DNA of 64,000 nucleotides, from the NCBI GenBank assembly GCA_034638255.1, contig JAWPGT010000007.1, positions 186,001 through 250,000 on the forward strand, written 5' to 3'. The notes below the pieces were generated by a model. It was given only the letters and a program-made list of their open reading frames with translations. It did no database searches and was not told the DNA's origin. Position numbers and translations under genes: made by a program. This DNA comes from Coprinus comatus. Taxonomy: Eukaryota; Basidiomycota; Agaricomycetes; Agaricales; Agaricaceae. This document shows positions 1 to 15,775 of the stretch, piece after piece. The first letter of the stretch is position 1, and the number at the start of each line of letters is the position of its first letter.

Positions 1-528
1 TCATATTTGATTAGGTTACTATAGGGTATCAAGTAGCATAGTAGAAAACAAGGATTTCAGGTGTGACAAGGGATTCAAAGGACGTAGTTAGAGTGATGTT
101 TTCAGTGTTCAAGGAGAAATAAAAGAGGTGAGGGATTAGGGGTGAGAGATGTGGGATGAAAAGGGGAGAAGTAAATGGTGTGAGATGAGATAGCATAGTT
201 CATGGTTTTGGTCGGGAAGGAAAAAGAAAAAGATGAAAAAAAAAAAAAAATAGTCCAGACTGGGAAAGGGGTGAAAAACTGACTAAAAAACTTTCAAAGT
301 TTTGCAAGGTCGTTTAAAGTGAAGTGAACAGAAAGGAGATGAAAGGTGAATGTGTGAATGTGATATCAAGTCCATCAGACATCCAACAGAAAGAATGAAA
401 ACCAAAAAAAGGAATATATCGAATATCAAGAAGGAAAGATGGTATGCAGAAAGAGAAAGAGAAAGAGCAGAAAACTCTCCAGAAGAAAGAAAACAATGAA
501 AGGACAACTTTTTTTTGTCCTTTTCATA
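1..528. other. Spacer, downstream of the Rho3-like gene
   Basis: No coding region can be supported here. The plus strand is purine-rich, with a poly-A run near 237-250. Open frames on the minus strand are short and of low complexity. It probably holds the 3' UTR of the minus-strand GTPase gene. Confidence 0.5.
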
Positions 529-1895
529 TCACATAATATGACAACTAGAGTTTCCTGTTCCTTTAGCTCTTGTTGTTAGAGAAACTCGAGCGGCTTCATA
601 AAAGACTTCTGTTACACCTCGATTATGCTTTGAGCTGCATTCTATATCAAACAAACCGTGAGTGAATAAGAGGGGCGAACGAAAAGGGAGTCAATATTCC
701 GAACAGAAATAGAGAGAAATGAAATATAAATTACCTAGATATCGAGATGCTCGTATCCGTCGTGCAACAGCCAACCCTTCTTCATATTGTACTGGATGCG
801 TACCATAGCGTTGTAATCTTTCTTTTACCGTTCTATCGTCTCGTAGATCGCATTTTAGTGCTATCCAAAATGCGATAATGAAAATACATTAAAAAAAGGA
901 AACCGTGTAACCAAGATTAGGGTTGAGGAAGTTGGGAATTTTAGGTTGTAACTTACCGACCAGAACGAGCTGGGGTGGTTACGAGGGTTATTGGGGGCAG
1001 GTTTAACCGAGGATGCAAGAGACGGAGGTAGAGGGAGAGATAGAGACAGAGAAATATAGGATAAAAGTTGCATGAGCTTGATTTTAACTTTATTTCATGC
1101 CTGAGGGTGGGGATACATACCTTAACACCAGGGCAATATTCCAGAATTTCATCTATCCACTGCAAAATAGAATCATAATGTTGGTTAGATGCTCGGAGAT
1201 ATAGGGTGGTTCAAAGGAGAATATGAACCTTAGACTCGACGTTTTCTAGTGATGTAGGATTATCAACCGAAAAGCAAATCATGATAACGTGTGTTTCTGC
1301 ATATGATAGTGAACGTAGTCTGTCAAATTCCTCTTGTCCTGTTCCCAAGTAAAGAAGTGTTCAGAATGTATGAAAAGTTATAAGAGATATGATATGAAAC
1401 GGACCTGCTGTATCCCATAGACTGAGTTCTACTAGTTGTTCATCAACATAAAGATCATGAACATAGTTCTCAAAGACAGTTGGTTCGCTGGAAAGGTCCG
1501 AGATAATAACAGCAATAAGAGAGATGGTATGGCTTGGACCATAGAAAATTGGATATAGTCGGATGGAACATACTAGACTTGTGTGAAGAAACCTCTGGTG
1601 AATACGTTTAGTAGTGATGTCTTTCCTACGCGCCGCAGTTCAGTATCAAGTACGTCGTAGAAGTAAGAGAAACGCACCACAGGCACCATCCCCACAAACT
1701 ACCACCTTTAACGTACAATAAGTTCAGGCTTAAATCGGGAGCCTAAGACGGCAGTAGTTCAGAACATGGTATGTACCTTTCTCTGAATCTATAACTCAAA
1801 ACATAAGCAATCAATTTTATAACCATATAAGACAATCATACAGATCTGTTTCTACCAAATGTTTGGTTGTTTGAGGATGAACCGCAGAGAGGCAT
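529..1895 (-). CDS. RHO3: Rho-family small GTPase, Rho3-like
   Basis: A membrane-anchored molecular switch, expected to steer polarised exocytosis and actin at the hyphal tip. Spliced by eye, it gives about 207 residues. The P-loop is GDGACGKTS, followed by the effector region EPTVFENY, the switch II motif DTAGQEEF, and LKCDLRD in the guanine-recognition region. The C-terminus is CHIM, a CAAX box whose last residue Met favours farnesylation. The first exon begins MPLCGSSS, where Cys4 could be palmitoylated, as in other Rho3 proteins. The start at 1895 was chosen because this exon splices in phase to a 12-nt exon (IQRK) and then to the P-loop exon. The gene holds at least two microexons (12 nt at 1777-1788 and 13 nt at 957-969). 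Assignment to Rho3 rather than another Rho rests on the SLWDTAGQEEFDRLRSLSY block and the N-terminus. Confidence 0.9.
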
Positions 1896-2095
1896 TGTGT
1901 TGAAAAGAACAAAGCGTTTAAACTGAGAATGTGCTGATGCAGGGCTGCCCTTGAACACTTAATATCACGTGAGGTTTCTTTAGGGGTTATTTCTTTAATT
2001 TCGTCATCAACCAGGTAAGTACAGTCCATATTCCAAATACACCACGGGCAATAATTAAGATATATAAATCGAAAAAAATATCATCAAGTCCCATT

Positions 2096-5431
<3,336 letters not shown>

Positions 5432-5643
5432 ACTCTCGTGTTAGGGAGAGGGCAGTTGTTTTTCGAAATTATCACGGACACGTCGAGTCTGGTCACATTA
5501 GCCTATTATGCAATAACTAGGACAAATAAGGATATACCCAATACACATACTTAGTAGATACATGTCTCCTAACAAAATTATCGGACTAGCAAGAACGGAA
5601 AGCAGCAAGAAAACAACAACAATGAGGTATACGATAAAATAGT

Positions 5644-8600
5644 TCACTGGAATCGATTGTATAGATTATACCAGGAAAGATTAACATCCTGAGGCGGTGT
5701 TGCCACTTCGGGAGATGGCATCATCTGCATCTGGGTATAATCATTTCCTCCTCCGTATCCAAAAAACTCAGGCATAACTCCAGCTGCAAGTTGCTGGATA
5801 TGGTTGTCGTTGTACATAGGTTGTGGGGGTTGTGGGGACGTGTGTTGCATCGACATCGACTGATGATGTGACATCTGCTGTTGTTGTGGTTGCTGTGATA
5901 ACATTGTATGATGTTGCTGCTGTTGATGGCGCTGGTGCTGTGTAACCCTTACTTGGGGCGGTATATGTTGTTGCCTATGCATAGATTGTTGTTGAGATTG
6001 ATGCGTGTGGGGTATTTGTGACTGCATAGAGATTTGTTGGGGTGATAGTGGGGATAGTTGAGATTGTTGGTGAGATTGGTGAGGTTGGTGAGAATGATGT
6101 GGTTGCATTTGATGAGGTTGAGCATGTTGTGTAGAAGCATTGATTTGTTGGACAACCCCGTGTACAGAAGGATATGATGAATATTCTTGGACTTCCATAG
6201 CATACCCTGGATTCATACCGTACCCTGCCCATGGCTGCATCTCCTCCACCGGAGATGTCTGGTAGGTAATCACAGGAGACACTGCTTCTATGCTTGCCAT
6301 GGGCGGTGATGCAGGTTGCGACGCTGGACTTGATGCGAATGACGGGGATTGTGAGGACCGTCGTGCAACAAGTCTAGTCATACCACCTAGTGTCGTCAAT
6401 TCATTTATCTCCGTCTTCACTCTCGCATTAGGAATGCGGACTGAGGAATCAGAAGGTACCACGGGTGATTTTTCGCTAGATTGTGCTGCCCGGGCACGTT
6501 CTCGAAGGTTTTGAAGTATCGGCTGGAGAAAAATTCCTTATTACTTTACTCAGCACGAGAAGAAGAAGAAAAAACTTACAAGAATCTTCTGTGTTCGAGA
6601 ATTGTCAGAAACCCGGGTGAACAAATTGTAGGTCGAGTCTAGGTATGACAAAGCGGAGGATGCTAATGGCACCCCTGTTACTGCTAGAGAACCTAACACA
6701 ATCTGACAGAATAAGACGTTTGACACTTTATGCATACAGGTAAAAAAAACTTACAGAACAAGAAAAGACATGCGTAAAAAGGAACCACATGCGTTCGGTA
6801 AGTCTTGGGTGTTGTTTGAACACACTCTCGATCAACCCAACAAATGTGCATGCGCTTCCATAGGCTGCGACAACAGATTGTCCGTACCTTCCAGCAACCG
6901 GATCCTTAGGGTTGTCCTCGAGAGCTTGCGCGAAGAACCCGCGATGCATATAGAACAGAGCTATTTATATCCACATCAATTTGATAATCAGTATTTATCG
7001 GTTGTTACTTACTGATCTCTCTGATGGCCCAAGCAATATGCCTTTGCATTGTCAGCTCGATAGAGGGTTGTTCAACTTCTACACCAATCTTGCAATTCCC
7101 AAATCCAGGTATGTGAAGGCTTGGGGGAATGTAAAAATCGCGAACTTTCTTGTCAAGATCTGTAATCGCTTGATAATTCGGCGCCCGGGCCCCGAAAGCT
7201 TGGTCATGGACAACGCTCAAACACAACGCCACAAAACGATGTTTCCATGCCGCAACTAACAGAAGATCAGAAATTATCAATTCAAAAAATACCTGGAACA
7301 CCGACAGCTCATTTCAACATCTCCTTGAGCATTGATGGTTGTTTCATGTGGAAATCTGCTATCGAAGTGGGCTGGAGAAAGCGAAGGGGGCCTGCCAAAT
7401 GTCAAACTCTGAACTAAAACGTTAGCTCTTCAGCAATTCAACCGCAAATTAGGCGACTTTCTTGCCAAGAGTCATACGTCAGCAGCTCGTAAAATAACTC
7501 CCGGCGCTTATGCGTTTCTTTCGGGTCGAGCTTCCACTTGCCACTGTCCCGGTCTGTATTGTCTTTGTTTTAATTCATTATATCAGTTTTAATCGAGGCA
7601 GAATCTCACGTAGGCCGACCTGTGTAAGAGTCATAAGTATTTAATCTGTTTTGGTCCAGAAAAGTACTGACACTATGTGCCATTTTCACTACCATTCCCA
7701 TGATAACCCATCTGGGGCTGGCCAATTCTGCGAGAAACATGAAATGACACATTAAAAGCTATTGGCAGCTATCAGAACCTAAACATAAGAAAAAGAAGTC
7801 AGGGCGCTTACTAATGCCTGGATTCCGGCGATAGATTGTTCTTCAAGAACAGAGTCCAGTGCTAAAGATGCTCTACCGAGTTGATAATATTGCATCGCTT
7901 GTGGCGACTGGGCAGGAGCTTCCAGGTCGAGAAGGCTACCAAGAGCGAGAACCATGAACAGGACGGCGAGATTATGGGGGCTGATTGGTTCAGACGGAGC
8001 AACGGTTTGATCGTACATGGGACGGAAGACGGTTTCGTAGAAGTCGAGATCGGTGATGGGATTATACCTATGGGGGGTAGGATCAGCCGAGGCCCAGAGG
8101 AGACAGCGATAGGTTAAACTTGCATCCAAGCAGCATGTCGGAAATATAATACACTGAGTTTTTTCGCAGCGGCCTTGTCCGGGAGGTATCCAAGGATCGT
8201 ACTTCTGATTTCCATAGCAGTCTTGACACCAACGGTATTGAAGGGAAATGCGGACGTAAGCCATGATAAATCTGCAGGTATCGTGTGCTCTTGTGTGCTT
8301 GTGATTCTCCGTCTTCGTCAGAACCTTCTTCGTTCTGGAAAAAGCAAATTGAAGTGGCATGAGAAAATTGACATGTTGATAATCCTACCTGTAGGAGGTA
8401 CTGAAAGAAGGATGTAAACACGCGGTACAGAATGAAGATTGCTTTCAACACACCCAAGAATTAGCAGTGGTGCCGAAGAACGTAGAGCGGCCATCCTGAG
8501 ATATGGACCTGTGAAAGGTGGTCGTGAGACAGATATGTGGGTGCATAGAGACGCAAGATGTCGTACAGCGATCCGAGAGAATCTACGGTATCCGTTTGCT

Positions 8601-9273
8601 CTATCTTTTCTTCCTGTGTAGCCACTGATTCGTCGGGGCGCTCACGCTCCAGAGGTCTTTTGATCTGGAGCAACTCGTCTGTTAGTAATGGATGCCTGTG
8701 TTCCGAATAGCGGCTATGTGATTCTGAAAGAGCATCTTCAAGGCTTCTGACACGGTTGGCCAATTGATTTATTTTTTCATGCAAAACCTCTGTGTTTGCG
8801 AGGACGAAACTGTGGCGGATGAGAAGAATATAAAGGATTGATGATCGATGCTCACCGATTTCCTTTCCCGGTAGTGAGAGAACCTGGAGATATGTTAGCG
8901 GAGAGCTGATTAGAAGGATAGGACGGACCTTGGGGACAAATGGCTGCGCAACCTTTTTTGACGCAATTACTATGGAGAGGTCAGGTGGGAAGAGAAATAG
9001 ATTAGATGTGGCAGTACCTGCAGGGAAAGACTCGACTGCATCTGATGGAGAGTGAATGGATAAGCAATGGAGAGATGTAAAGGATGCATACTTGAGTTTG
9101 AGCCTTGAGGACGATGAGGACGGAGAGGACAGTCAGATGTGTGTGCAAAGTGGCTATATTGGGTGGACATACCTCCGACACTCTGCACAGGAGAGGGCGA
9201 CGCCCCTGCGCTTGTGGCGGGCGACGAGAGAGTCGTTCTGCTGGTGGTGAGTGTAGATGAGGGGAGAGGACAT
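5644..9273 (-). CDS. Zn2Cys6 transcription factor with Fungal_trans domain (TF1)
   Basis: A DNA-binding regulator expected in the nucleus. Across four small exons the N-terminus gives a complete zinc cluster, CAECRRLKLKCSRVFPC then SNCVKKGCAAICP, with spacing C-x2-C-x6-C-x5-C-x2-C-x6-C. A dimerising coiled coil follows (HEKINQLANRVRSLEDAL). The middle (about 6550-8200) is a fungal-specific factor domain, recognisable by NPITDLDFYETVF and the helix LAVLFMVLALGSLLDL. The last exon (5644-6510) is rich in Gln, His, Pro and Ser and looks like an activation domain. The start at 9273 gives MSSPLIYTHHQQ directly before the basic stretch ARHKRRG. It is a paralogue of TF2 at 28042-31689. The target genes cannot be predicted. 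Confidence 0.88.
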
Positions 9274-9617
9274 GCAGACCAGCTCGGAGGTGCGCTCTCC
9301 CCGTTTCTAATACCAATCCAAGATTCACAGATGCACTTCCTTATCGGGTGCCTCTGCTTGGTCCTGTTTGGCTCCGGCCTTTATATTTCCTCCAACTTTT
9401 TTTTCTTCGCCATCGCAATTGGTAAGTCTCTTTCACACTCATCCTATGATGAACCTTTTAGATGACGAGTCTGAGTGGTTCTGGCCAGTTTCTGTCCAGT
9501 AAACCACCCTGACGAAGTCTTTTATTTAATACCATTCATGCTTTTCTGATCCTCTCCAATCTCCTTCTTTCCGTACAAGTACTGATATCCTATCCCAGAT
9601 CCATCCATCTATCCGCC
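9274..9617. promoter_or_regulatory. Divergent promoter region, TF1 and TSR4
   Basis: These 344 bases lie between the start codons of two genes transcribed away from each other. The plus strand near 9395-9610 is pyrimidine-rich, as is common upstream of fungal genes. I see no clear TATA box. Confidence 0.45.
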
Positions 9618-11235
9618 ATGCCGGCCCACCAACAGTATTGGTCAGACTCGGACGACGAACTTGCTAACTCTGGTCTCGAGACAAACGTCCTTCTGGGTCT
9701 TCCAGACGGCCCCGTAGACGATCCTGCAGACATCGTCGACGCGGCTGTCTCCCGCATCGGTGGCCTTCCCGTACGGCCCTCCCTACATGTACTTGCTGTA
9801 TCTCAATATATTGATGGTCTTCTGCAAAGGCATTTCTCCCTTCGCATGAACCTCCTTTTCATTCCTCTTTCTGCAAAAATTGCACCCAGCCCATGCAACT
9901 CCTCATCCAGATTTGGTGTCCTTTCGAAAATAGTCCTATGGACAGAGCTCTCTACGTTTGGGGGTGCTCACGGGGTTCTTGTCAGAAAAAAGACGGAAGG
10001 TATGTAGACGTGGCTATTTAGCCCAATGCCCATTCCTTGACCCTCATTCAGCATCCGTGCCTGGCGGGGACTTCGTTTTAACGAAAAATATGCTGCCAAG
10101 CTTGAGAAAAAGCTTGCAAGACAGCGAGAACGTGAGAGAATCAAAGCGGAAGCTGCTGCTGCAGAGGCCGCTAAACAAGCTGCTCCAAAGTCCAATCCAT
10201 TTGCTGTAATCTTATTTCTCTCCTCTGCCCACGAGGGCTCCTGACTGATAACCTTCCATTGTAGATCTCCGCATCGGCGTCATCACAGGCGAATCCTTTT
10301 GCATTGGGTAATCAGATCTTTGGAAATGTACCCGCTCCTCCTACTCCTGTACAAACTCAGGTAGACGAAAAAGAAGATGAAGAAAATGAAGAAAATGAAG
10401 TCCAAAGTGATGCAGAGTCCGATACTTCCGAACAATCCCTACTCGTCGCACTAGCATCAACATCATTGGAAGACTCTCCATGGAAAATAGCTCCGGCATA
10501 TCAACCTCTCTATATATCCACCTCAGTCGAGTATATTCCTCCTTCCATGGTACCAAAAACATCAGCAAATGTTCCCCAAGTTAAAGAATCAGACAACGAA
10601 AAGGACATATGGAGTAAAGAGACCTACGAAAATTCGGATATTATAGACCCGGTCTTCGACAGATTCACTCGTCGTCTGAATTGTGATAGCGAACAGTGTC
10701 TTCGGTAAGATCTCTTCCGCACTACCGGCAACAAACTGATTTATTGATACCAACTTTTTTTTGATAACAATATAAATATAAAAATAGATATGAATTGGAT
10801 GGTGTTCCCTTGCCATTTAGCAGAGATTCGATCTACGAAAAAATGTTCAATACACCTGATCAACATATCACTATCGTCACAAAAGAAGTATTCAAAGTTA
10901 CACCAGCTGCCAAACGTACTTATAAACCTCCAACTGATCTTGTTCCACCCTGCTCCGTTTGCAAAAGCAGAAGAATATTCGAATGTCAACTTATGCCGAA
11001 TATTATCAATGTTCTACGAAAACAAGTACAGACTGCCAAAGGTGAACAAAAAATGACCGATGAGGAAAGGAGGGAAGCGGTTAAAGCTGCTTTGAAAAAT
11101 GGTGATGGAATGTCGTTTGGTACTTGTATGATTTTTTCTTGTGAAAAAGATTGTTGTCTTGAAGGAGATAATGGAAAGGTAAAGGCGAAGGATTGTTGGA
11201 GAGAAGAAGTTGTGGTTGTCCAGTGGGATGATTGA
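9618..11235 (+). CDS. TSR4: PDCD2/TSR4-like 20S pre-rRNA processing protein
   Basis: TSR4/PDCD2 proteins chaperone ribosomal protein uS5 (Rps2) during 40S subunit assembly. The start codon opens MPAHQQYWSDSDDE. A cysteine-rich N-terminal domain follows, with CAQPMQLL, IWCPFENS, ALYVWGCSRGSC and SVRAWRG spread over several exons. A Lys/Glu/Ala-rich helix and an acidic linker (EKEDEENEENE) come next. The C-terminal PDCD2_C domain runs from about 10580 to the end, with YELDGVPLPFSRD, PPCSVCKSRRIFECQLMP and GMSFGTCMIFSC. The stop at 11235 follows VVVQWDD. At least four introns are needed. The order of domains and the paired cysteines fit the family well. Confidence 0.9.
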
Positions 11236-11665
11236 CAACCTTAAGTTTCGATCTTTACGGCGTTTAACATGTATAAAAATTCCATGTTGACCTGTGTGTA
11301 CTGTGTACTATCACCCTGACACCATGATTTGAAGGACGTCAGTTAAGTTATGAATTTAAATATCAATCGTCATAGTGGTGTATATTGTCATGATATCGAG
11401 CTAATAATGCACAATACTAGGTTATGTTATGAAATGTTGTGGGGAAAAAGAAAAACAGTGAGATGGGCCGGAAACGGCATGACACTATAGTGATCAGAAT
11501 GGATCACTGGTTTTTTTAGAAACTAATGGTACTCATGTAATTCTCTTTAAACCCCCCCTCTTTTTCTTAGGATTGGAAAACCAATCACTTGTATGGACGT
11601 CCTCTTGTTCGGGTTGCGGGCTGCTGAGCTTTGTATCACCTTCTTGAATGCCAGCTTGTTCAAGC
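11236..11665. other. Spacer between convergent genes
   Basis: No gene seen. AT-rich 3' flanks of TSR4 and of the first coiled-coil gene. Confidence 0.5.
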
Positions 11666-13053
11666 TTATTTTCTTTCTTCCTCCTTTTCTGTCAAATTTT
11701 TAATCGTGGAATCCCGTTTCTTAAGACGAGCTTCTATCGACTCAAGTTCACGATGCAACGCTTGTTTCTCTTCTTTCAGCCCTGTGATCGCCTTCACCTT
11801 GTCAGCTTCATCCTTCTGCATCCTTGCAATGTTTGCATCACGTTCTTCAACACTAGCTTGTACAGACTCAAGTTGTTGACGGAATGTCTCCTTCTCCTCG
11901 CCTAGCGAAGCGATATGCTTCATCTTTTCAATCTCGTCTTGGCGCATCCTTGCAATATTTGCATCGCGTTCTTCTACAGTAGCTTGTACCGACTCGAGCT
12001 GTACCCGGAGGGCATTGCTCCCAGCAACCAACCCAGTCTTTTCTTCAGCGAGCTTCTCGGAATACTCATTGGAATCTACCAACTTCGACTTCGCCTCGTT
12101 CAACTCAGCCCTCACGATTATAATCTCCTTATCCCTCCCAGCAAGAACCTTTCGAACATGATTAATTTCCACTTCCAAAGCACGAGAATCCAAAGTCAAT
12201 TCTTCAATCCTCCTAGTTTTCCCCTTTGAATCCAATAACGCCACTTCCAATTCTTTCTTCACTTCCATCGTTTCCTTATCTTTATTTTCCATCTCTTTAG
12301 CAAAAACACGTGTAGTTGATATCTTGTCGGTGTTCCAAGAAAGGGTAGCAGCGGCGAGTAAAGTTTCTTGACTTTTAATCTTTTCTTCTTGGATTTGAAT
12401 ACGATCATTAAGAGTGGCACATTGGTTTTGTGCTTCGGAAAGTGATATTTGTGTGGCTTTAAGTTGCTGTTTGAGTTGGAACATTGGACTGTCCGGTTCT
12501 TCGACGAGTATCATGGATTCTTGTGAAGCTTTCTTCGAGACTCTGAGATAAATAATAGTTAGAACGGTGAATATGAAAGAAGAATGTATTCTTACTTGAA
12601 AACCTGAGAGTCAATGTTGTAAGGTACATCTTGGTTAGATGGTTCATGATGAGCACTCGTGAAAGAATCTCTATCACTAGAATCGTCAATCTCCATCCAT
12701 TCTTGTCCGAGAGACGCATTGTTTGGGTTTAACTCCTCTGGAAGTGGAACATTCGCCACGTTCTTTGTGGTAAAAAAGTTAATTCCACCAGTGCTATCGC
12801 TCTCAGATGTGGTAGAAACAAAGGAAGTGATTGATGAAGTTAAGGAGGACTCAGATCCATGGCCTATTGGTGTCGGTAAAGGCCTACTATCTTGACTTGG
12901 TCTTGAGCCTCTTATGCGTTTGTTGGAACCAGAGGCGGGAGTAGCATTTGAACCGGTTGGTAAAGAGGTTTTTTGTACCTCTGAATGATTGATAGTACGA
13001 CTACGACTACGAGTAGAAGGTTTGTGTCCGGTGATGAAGCTTAAGAGAGGCAT
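11666..13053 (-). CDS. Coiled-coil protein A, tandem paralogue with 42-residue repeats
   Basis: No known family recognised. Two exons join in phase across a short intron near 12550-12595. Exon 1 starts MPLLSFITGHK and encodes a Ser/Thr-rich, probably disordered region of about 150 residues with SLGQEWMEIDDSSD and SFTSAHHEP. Exon 2 is almost wholly charged coiled coil from LVEEPDSPMFQLKQQL onward. Its end carries two full and one partial copy of a 42-residue unit that begins LESVQATVEERDANIARM. Six heptads make 42, so the repeat keeps coiled-coil register. The protein stops at EEERK, much earlier than its neighbour B. The MPLLSF start is shared with B, which supports both start choices. The function is unknown; a cytoskeletal, septal or scaffold role is only a guess. 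Confidence 0.75.
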
Positions 13054-13402
13054 GAAGAGAGATCGTGGAAGTGGGTGAAAGAGAAATGAGGTATTGAGAT
13101 TGGCCTGAACGTGGGTAAGGCATGGCTGAGGGCCGTGCGCGTGAGCCTTACCACTACCACAAGGCCAAGTGCGTTTAGCGTTTAACAGATTACCAGCCTC
13201 GTAGTGGGATGCTACAACTAGTTATTTTGGGATTACAAGCTATTTATAGTATTACATCAAGTAAGCCTAATAACATGTATGCTTACATGAAGAGTTTGTG
13301 CCTGTTGAAAAGTCTGGCAAATGGAACGAAACATAATATAATGCAAATGAAACGCGAGATATGTAGAAATGAAAAGGAAAAAAGGCGGCGTAGAAGAGAC
13401 TT
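13054..13402. other. Spacer between tandem coiled-coil genes
   Basis: About 350 bases that must hold the promoter of gene A and the 3' end of gene B. No further gene seen. Confidence 0.45.
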
Positions 13403-15546
13403 TCACTGGATTGCATATCTAAGACCACCCACTAGTGTTTGTGAAGGAGCTATTAGGGCAGAAAGTAGTGCCCGACGTGCTGCTTTCTTGACCTCAGCAG
13501 TATCTGCCAACTCTTTCGCTCGTCTTAGTTCTTCGAGCTCCGATTGCATACGGTTCTTTTCGTCCAAAAGTTTCTGCTTATCTTGAGCCAAATCTCTGTA
13601 TGCTCTCTGGTACAGTGCAAGATTCTGTGCATTTTGATCTTTACTCTTGCGGATTCTTTCGATTGTCGCATCACGTTCAACGAGGTCAGTTTGTAAACCT
13701 TCAAATCGAATACGGAAAGATTCTTTCTCTTTCTCAACTTCCGAAATACGTTCCTTCTTTTCATCCTCCATTTGGGACAGCCTTCTCGCCGATGTATCAC
13801 GTTCCTCAATAATGATATCAAGGCTTTTAGCCTGGAAACGATGTGCTGTTTCTAACTGAGTGATCCGCATCGTTCTTTCAGCATCCTCTTCCTTCATCCT
13901 TGTGATGGTAGCGTCATGCTCAACAACACGGGCTTGAGCAGATTCAAGCTGAAGATGTAACGCGGCGTTATCGTCCTCCAGTTTAGCGATGTACTTGGTT
14001 ATTTCTGCCTCCTCTTTCCGAAAACATATGATGGTAGCGTCACGTTCTTCAACACGAGCTTGGGTAGATTGAAGAAGGATGGAGAGTGCAACTTTATCTT
14101 CCTCCAACCCAGCAATACGATTCGTACGTTCCACCTCCTCTTTGCGCATTCCTGCGATGATAGCATCAGCTTCTTCAGCGCGAGCGTGAGTGGATTCGAG
14201 TCGAAGGCGGAGTGCGGCATTATCTTCTTCCAGCTCAGCGATAATCTTGGACTTTCCAGCTACATCTTTGTTCATACGTTCAAGAATTGTATTACGTTCC
14301 TCGATGATGGCTTGAACAGATTCAAGTTGAAGGCGAAGTTCCGCTTCGTCCTTTTCCAGCACAGTAACGAGTCTCGTCCGTGCTTCTTCATCCTTGCGTT
14401 TGTTGATAATACATGCATCACGTTCTTGAACAGTAGCTTGTGTATATACAAGCTGTGCGCGAAGTACTGTGTTGTCTTCGGTAAGGGTAGACTTCTCCTT
14501 AGCGTACAACTCGCAAACATCCTTCGACTGGGCCAGTTCATACCTCACCTCCTTCAACTCGTCCTGTTTTACTCTGATCTCCAACTCCTTCCCCGCAAGC
14601 ACCTTGCGGACGTCATCAATCATCTGGGCTTTCGCATTTAAATCAAGTAGTGCCACCTCCAATTGTTCCTTGACCTCCCGCATTTCTTTTTCTTTACTTT
14701 CCTTCTCAACGGCAAGATAACGCCTGTCATTTTTCCAAGAGCGAGTGGTGGAAGCAAGTTGGGCCTCTTGACTCTTTATCCTCTCCTCTTGGGTTTGAAC
14801 ACGATATTCGAGGGTAGTACATTGGGTTTGTGCCTCAGAAAGTGCTATGTGTACAGCGTTCAACTGCTGTTTGAGTTGAAGAATGATATTATCTGGTTCC
14901 TCGACGAGAAGAATAGACTCAGATGAGGCATTTGCCTTCTTAGAAGGACTGGTAGCTTATATTTAGTATACTGTCATGAACAAAGGAAGACGTGTTCTCA
15001 CTTGATAGACTCGGCGGCTCCGTGTCCATAAGATAAATTCTGGAGAAAGGGTTCGTGATGAGCACTCATGAAAGAGCCTCCATCGTTTGATTCATCGTCA
15101 CTAGAGTCACTATCACTGGATTCGTCTTCGCTGGAGTCATCAACCTTCATCCACTCTTGTCCCAGAGACGAAATGTTCGAGTCCAAGTCCTTCTGAGGGG
15201 GAGGGGAAGGGGGAAGAACAGAAACGCGCGTGCTGTTATTTGCAGATGAGTTCATTCCATTGATGTTGTAATCCTCAGAGGCAGTGGAAAGAAAAGAAGC
15301 GTTCGATGAAGCTGGGAGTTCATCCAAACAACCATCGGAGGTGGTGGAAACAAAGGAAGCTGTTGATGAGGCCGGGGAGAAACCTAGACTTTCGACTGGT
15401 AAGGATTCCAAAGACCTAGTCTGAGATCCGAGACTTAATTCTGGGACTCCTACATTCGTGGAGAGTCGTGAAGAGGTTTTCTGTACCTCTGGAGGGGTGC
15501 TACGGCGAGACTGTTTGCGTCCGCTGATGAAACTTAAGAGAGGCAT
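13403..15546 (-). CDS. Coiled-coil protein B, tandem paralogue with 42-residue repeats
   Basis: No known family recognised; a paralogue of gene A in the same orientation. Exon 1 opens MPLLSFISGRK and is Ser-rich, with the shared motifs SLGQEWMKVDDSSED and SFMSAHHEP and an acidic Ser/Asp tract. One intron near 14950-15000 leads to a long coiled-coil exon starting LLVEEPDNIILQLKQQL. Six consecutive 42-residue units lie between about 14455 and 13700, for example LESAQARVVEHDATITRM and LQSTQARVEERDATIICF. A further coiled coil and an Ala-rich tail ending GGLRYAIQ follow; gene A lacks this tail. Another in-frame Met lies upstream at 15648. I prefer 15546 because gene A starts with the same residues. 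Unit number differs (six against about 2.6), so unit gain or loss has occurred. Confidence 0.78.
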
Positions 15547-15775
15547 GAAAGATGGTAGACGGCAGTTGTAATATAGAGAAAACGCAGGTATTAGTATCAG
15601 TGGAAACGTGTGTAGAGCATGGTAAAGAATCGTGTGCAGCTGCGGCACGACTGTACAAGGGCGTCTAGCAGTAATGAGTGGGTATAATTGCGGTAAGGCT
15701 AATTATAGCATGAATTACATAATCAAAGAAGGTTATGTATCTTTTTTCAGCAGGCGTTGTGCACATCGATTCACC
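15547..15775. promoter_or_regulatory. Divergent promoter, coiled-coil B and DBP9
   Basis: Some 229 bases separate the two opposed start codons. No clear TATA box is seen on the DBP9 side. Confidence 0.4.

Noticed and set aside
14060..14641. 193-codon plus-strand frame opposite coiled-coil gene B
   Set aside because: The 126-bp periodic repeat keeps several frames open. The minus frame has heptads, shared motifs with gene A and sound splicing.
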